From Sphingobacterium wenxiniae (lineage in GTDB: Bacteria > Bacteroidota > Bacteroidia > Sphingobacteriales > Sphingobacteriaceae), in the NCBI RefSeq assembly GCF_900116225.1, contig NZ_FOZZ01000004.1, forward strand, positions 240,465-304,464: a DNA stretch of 64,000 nucleotides, given 5' to 3'. The notes below the pieces were generated by a model. It saw only the letters and a list, made by a program, of their open reading frames with translations. It had not been told where the DNA came from and did not search any database. Below are positions 62,010 to 64,000 of this stretch, one piece after another (position 1 is the stretch's first letter; each line of letters starts with the position of its first letter). The position numbers were made by a program, and so were the translations under genes.

Positions 62010-62495
62010 TTAGCAACAGCCCGAATTTGGTGTACAGCAAGCACTGTTCAACTCCGATAATTTTACCTTTTGCTTTCCTGCATGTTCGGCAGACAGGTCT
62101 GCAGGAATACTGCAGGCATCACTCGCCAAGCAAGCGGTCTGTTTGTTCTTCAGTACAAAATGGTTTCCGTTAAAATTCAAATCGTATTTGCCAATCGTTT
62201 CGCTTTGGTATTCCACTTCTATTTCTGCATCTTCAATACCCAATTTTTCTTCGGATAGTTTAATGATGTTCAGCAGTTTGGTCGGCTTTAATCGGTGTTC
62301 AAAATCGTTGGCGTTCCATAATTGGAAATTGATAACCTTTTCATCTCTGATCGTTCCGCCACAATCAATAAAATGTTTGGCAATATTGCCTATTTCCGTA
62401 ACATGGAAATGTTCGGGTACAAATGCTCCGTTCTCTAGCTGAAATTCAACATTATCCAATGTTGGTAGGATTTCTTTGATGTTTGACAGTTTCAT
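62010..62495 (-). CDS. DUF6428 protein of the ars operon
   Basis: A 161-aa soluble protein with family blocks MKLSNIKEILPTLDNVEFQL, VPEHFHVTEIG and FRIxDCGG-like FIDCGGTIRDEKVINFQLW. The last 45 residues add a Cys-rich tail (CLASDAC, then ACCTPNSGCC), suited to bind As(III) thiolates. DUF6428 genes are commonly found next to arsR and acr3; biochemical function unknown. It is preceded by a perfect ArsR-box palindrome. Confidence 0.8.
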   Translation of the reverse strand: MKLSNIKEILPTLDNVEFQLENGAFVPEHFHVTEIGNIAKHFIDCGGTIRDEKVINFQLWNANDFEHRLKPTKLLNIIKLSEEKLGIEDAEIEVEYQSETIGKYDLNFNGNHFVLKNKQTACLASDACSIPADLSAEHAGKQKVKLSELNSACCTPNSGCC

Positions 62496-62530
62496 TGTTT
62501 CTAAATTTTAAGTGATTTACTAAATGATTT

Positions 62531-62546
62531 ATCGTAATATTACGAT
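62531..62546. promoter_or_regulatory. ArsR operator 2 (perfect palindrome)
   Basis: ATCGTAATATTACGAT, a 16-bp perfect palindrome between arsR and the DUF6428 gene, 36 bp upstream of the latter. It matches the imperfect site before arsR. Confidence 0.7.
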
Positions 62547-62568
62547 GTTAAATGATAAAAAAATAGGG

Positions 62569-62898
62569 CTAACAGCATTTGTTAACCTTTACTTCCTGAT
62601 TGAAGAATATATTAAAATCTGCTTGGATTTTTTTCCAAACATTTTCATCAATACAGTAACAAACTGATTTTCCCTCAATAGTTCCTTGAATTATACCAAT
62701 ACTTTTCAATTCTTTTAAGTGCTGTGAAATGGTTGCCTGTGCTAACCCCAGTTCCTCTACTAAATCATTGCAGATACAAGCCTTTTGACCTATGATATAC
62801 TGAAGTATGGCAATTCTTGCAGGATGTGCCAAAATCTTAAACAGCAATGCCAGTCTGTTTTGTTCTTCTGTGAATATTTCTGATTTGGTAAGTCCCAT
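62569..62898 (-). CDS. arsR: ArsR/SmtB family metalloid-responsive repressor
   Basis: A 109-aa winged-helix repressor. The recognition helix region reads LVEELGLAQATISQHLKELK (about residues 44-63) and the inducer-binding cysteines are probably those of KACICNDL (about 37-44), with a further KCC at the C-terminus. As(III) binding would release it from the operators at 62914-62929 and 62531-62546. First gene of the ars operon on the minus strand. Confidence 0.93.
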   Translation of the reverse strand: MGLTKSEIFTEEQNRLALLFKILAHPARIAILQYIIGQKACICNDLVEELGLAQATISQHLKELKSIGIIQGTIEGKSVCYCIDENVWKKIQADFNIFFNQEVKVNKCC

Positions 62899-62913
62899 AT
62901 TACAATTTTATAT

Positions 62914-62929
62914 ATCGCAATATTACGAT
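62914..62929. promoter_or_regulatory. ArsR operator 1
   Basis: ATCGCAATATTACGAT, the 16-bp ArsR palindrome with one mismatch. It overlaps the -7 box of the arsR promoter, so repressor binding would block RNA polymerase. Confidence 0.65.
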
Positions 62930-62947
62930 AATAAATTTATTTATCAA
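62918..62947 (-). promoter_or_regulatory. arsR promoter
   Basis: On the minus strand, TTG (62947-62945), a 19-bp spacer and TAATATTG (62925-62918), one mismatch from TAnnTTTG. The ATG is 20 nt downstream. Confidence 0.5.
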
Positions 62948-63174
62948 AATCGAGACTATACCTAACTATGGTTAATTATTTAACAAATCACTAAAATCGC
63001 TTTATAATCTGAGGTCCGACTTTCTGTAACTAAATTCTATTGACAGGCGAACTAATTAAACTAGTTGTTCTTTTTCGAAAAGGATACTTTTTTCTCGATA
63101 CACACTTGAATTTAACATCTAAATTCCTTACCTTCAAACCATAAAGCAATTGCAGCTAAAACGTATGTCAAGCC
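62948..63174. other. Island right end, no gene seen
   Basis: A+T-rich non-coding sequence between the arsR promoter and the right subterminal repeat. I looked for a tyrosine or serine recombinase on both strands and found only frames under about 25 codons. Confidence 0.5.
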
Positions 63175-63194
63175 AGTGAGTTATTCGGTGAGTC
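63175..63194 (+). repeat. Right subterminal repeat (paired GTGAGT)
   Basis: AGTGAGTTATTCGGTGAGTC, one base different from the left copy at 46025-46044, same orientation, 48 bp inside attR. Confidence 0.55.
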
Positions 63195-63242
63195 GGGAAG
63201 CCAAGTGTTTGTAAATTACTGATAGAGAGATAGATGTTCGAA

Positions 63243-63266
63243 GGGTTCGATTCCCCTACGGGCTAC
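63243..63266 (+). repeat. attR, 24-bp direct repeat of the tRNA-Glu 3' end
   Basis: Identical to 45899-45922. The rest of the tRNA is absent here, so the intact gene is at the left end. Confidence 0.85.
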
Positions 63267-63267
63267 T

Positions 63268-63304
63268 AAAAAAAGCATCAATCCACATGATTGGTGCTTT
63301 TTTT
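63268..63304 (+). terminator. Terminator probably native to tRNA-Glu
   Basis: Stem AAAAGCATCAATC / GATTGGTGCTTTT (one G-T pair) with loop CACAT and a T-run, immediately after attR; before insertion it would have followed the tRNA gene. Confidence 0.8.
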
Positions 63305-63409
63305 ATGCTATGGGGCGAGAAATGGGCCGAATTGATTTGGTTGTATTTGAACAGTTTTTACCCCTATAATTACCACTAACCTTTTCCGGAATGTACAATC
63401 CACGGATTA
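63305..63409. other. Intergenic, nothing supported
   Basis: Short core-chromosome stretch between the terminator and the inverted-repeat element; no gene recognised. Confidence 0.4.
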
Positions 63410-63598
63410 AGAGCCTGTTTAAATTTCTATAAAAGCCCAAAACGCGTCATTATGAGGAGCGTTAGCGACGTGATAATCTGCGTTTTGAAGCTGTGAGAAG
63501 AAGCTTATACATAGATTTTGCTTCGCAGAGCTCACTTCGTTCGGTTCTCCTCGTCCCTCGTCGAAATGACGTATGAATTTTATTTTTAAACAGGCTCT
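63410..63598. repeat. 189-bp MITE-like element with 14-bp terminal inverted repeats
   Basis: Ends AGAGCCTGTTTAAA (63410-63423) and TTTAAACAGGCTCT (63585-63598) are exact complements. Inside are CGTCATTATGAGGAGCG and TCGTCGAAATGACG, the inverted halves of a Bacteroidota dispersed repeat. No coding frame. No clear target duplication was recognised beyond the termini. Confidence 0.65.
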
Positions 63599-63839
63599 AA
63601 ATATTTTCTAATTGTTCGTGAAAAACCTGGGATGTATAATAAAATATCTTCCATAACGATCGTGATAGTACAAATTATGATCCGATTCTTTGTATGCTCA
63701 TATTTCGATTGTTTGAATATTTATAACTAAAGTCTGTTATTACTTATGAAGGTACGCATGATATCCATCTATTGATTACGGGGTACGACATCACGGGTAT
63801 AAGCAGTTTTTTGTAGGAGTTATTGTCCTCCTGCTGTTC
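63599..63839. other. Intergenic, nothing supported
   Basis: A+T-rich sequence between the MITE-like element and the 11-bp array; no open frame over about 40 codons with a plausible start. Confidence 0.4.
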
Positions 63840-64000
63840 TTCGACTGGTGTTGGAGATTTCTTCGGCATTTCTTCGAGATCTGTTCGAGATCTGTTCGGG
63901 ACAGCTTCGGGACATCTTCGGGAGTTGTTCGGGAACTGTTCGGCTGTTCTTCGACTGCGAGTCGAAGAACAGTCGAAGGATAGCCGAAGCGCAGCCGAAG
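63840..64000. repeat. 11-bp-period TTCG array with orientation switch (runs off the window)
   Basis: TTCG (one copy TTGG) recurs exactly every 11 bp from 63840 to 63950, eleven units, often as TTCGGGA. It then continues as the reverse complement CGAA every 11 bp at 63963, 63974, 63985 and 63996. The switch point, about 63958, is a perfect 13-bp hairpin CTGTTCTTCGACT / AGTCGAAGAACAG with loop GCG. Confidence 0.88.

Larger units (their letters stand above)
45923..63242. mobile_element. tRNA-Glu genomic island: ion homeostasis, osmoprotection and arsenic resistance
   Basis: The segment between the two 24-bp repeats, about 17.3 kb. Content is almost purely ion and solute handling: Csp-like protein, BCCT, DUF389, TrkA, TrkH, PutP (broken), AGCS, universal stress protein, two small membrane proteins, DAACS, NhaA and an ars operon. 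Bases from about 50 to 59 kb look visibly richer in G+C at third positions than the core genes. No integrase, relaxase or replication gene is present, so it is either a fixed remnant or mobilised in trans. Confidence 0.8.

Noticed and set aside
63243..63266. A second tRNA-Glu gene
   Set aside because: Only the 3' T-arm/acceptor half is present; the D and anticodon arms are missing, so it is an att duplicate.
63840..64000. CRISPR array or coding repeat
   Set aside because: Period of 11 bp is far too short for CRISPR and is not a multiple of three.

Overview
The window comes from a Bacteroidota chromosome, most likely the Sphingobacteriaceae (Sphingobacterium-like). The grounds are Bacteroidota-type promoters (TAnnTTTG at -7, sometimes TTG about 18-19 bp upstream), A-rich leaders in place of strong Shine-Dalgarno sequences, and typical family content: BshC bacillithiol synthesis, futalosine hydrolase (menaquinone), a secreted tricorn-like S41 protease, DUF3078, CtlX and SusD-free housekeeping operons. 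No phylogenetic search was possible, so the assignment is by pattern recognition.

Region 1 (1-45.8 kb) is ordinary core chromosome. It runs from the end of an RsmI-like methyltransferase through a Nif3/zinc-ribbon pair, fructose-1,6-bisphosphatase, tricorn protease, a CPBP protease-DUF2007-CdsA overlapping operon, DUF2461 and MqnB, PdhB, GcvH, AnmK, QueD, FolE and an O-methyltransferase. A cell-wall cluster follows (two glucosaminidases, a carboxypeptidase-regulatory-domain protein, DUF3078, an amidase). Next come a PIG-L deacetylase/two microproteins/sodium symporter operon, a peroxiredoxin-thioredoxin-DUF6952 set, tRNA-Arg(CCT), BshC and a Crp-family regulator, two arginine/citrulline hydrolases, GcvP, a DUF1080 protein, a second amidase, a conserved unknown 437-aa protein, a NUDIX-phosphosugar mutase operon, an enoyl-CoA isomerase, ExbD and PurD. 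Several dispersed repeat remnants lie between genes. A 315-bp array of 15 exact-length 21-bp units containing a 56-bp perfect palindrome lies at 38977-39291.

Region 2 (45.9-63.3 kb) is a genomic island inserted at the 3' end of tRNA-Glu(TTC). The last 24 bp of the tRNA region are duplicated 17.3 kb downstream. The island carries almost only ion- and solute-handling genes: a Cys-rich copper-storage-like protein, a BCCT betaine/choline carrier, a DUF389 membrane protein, TrkA and TrkH potassium uptake, a frameshifted PutP proline symporter, an AGCS alanine symporter, a tandem universal stress protein, a dicarboxylate/glutamate symporter, the NhaA sodium/proton antiporter, small membrane proteins, and an ArsR-controlled arsenic operon. 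No integrase was found. The set reads as a salt/osmotic/alkali and metal(loid) tolerance cassette: K+ uptake, Na+ export, and Na+- or H+-coupled uptake of compatible solutes and amino acids.

Region 3 (63.3-64 kb) has no convincing gene. It holds the terminator probably native to the tRNA, a 189-bp element with 14-bp terminal inverted repeats, and the start of an 11-bp-period TTCG array that reverses orientation and runs off the window.

The most unusual signals are the tRNA-Glu ion-homeostasis island, the two arrays with periods near two and one DNA turns (21 and 11 bp), a heptanucleotide array in an apparent 5' leader, and a set of genes whose -7 promoter box ends only 4-5 nt before the start codon.
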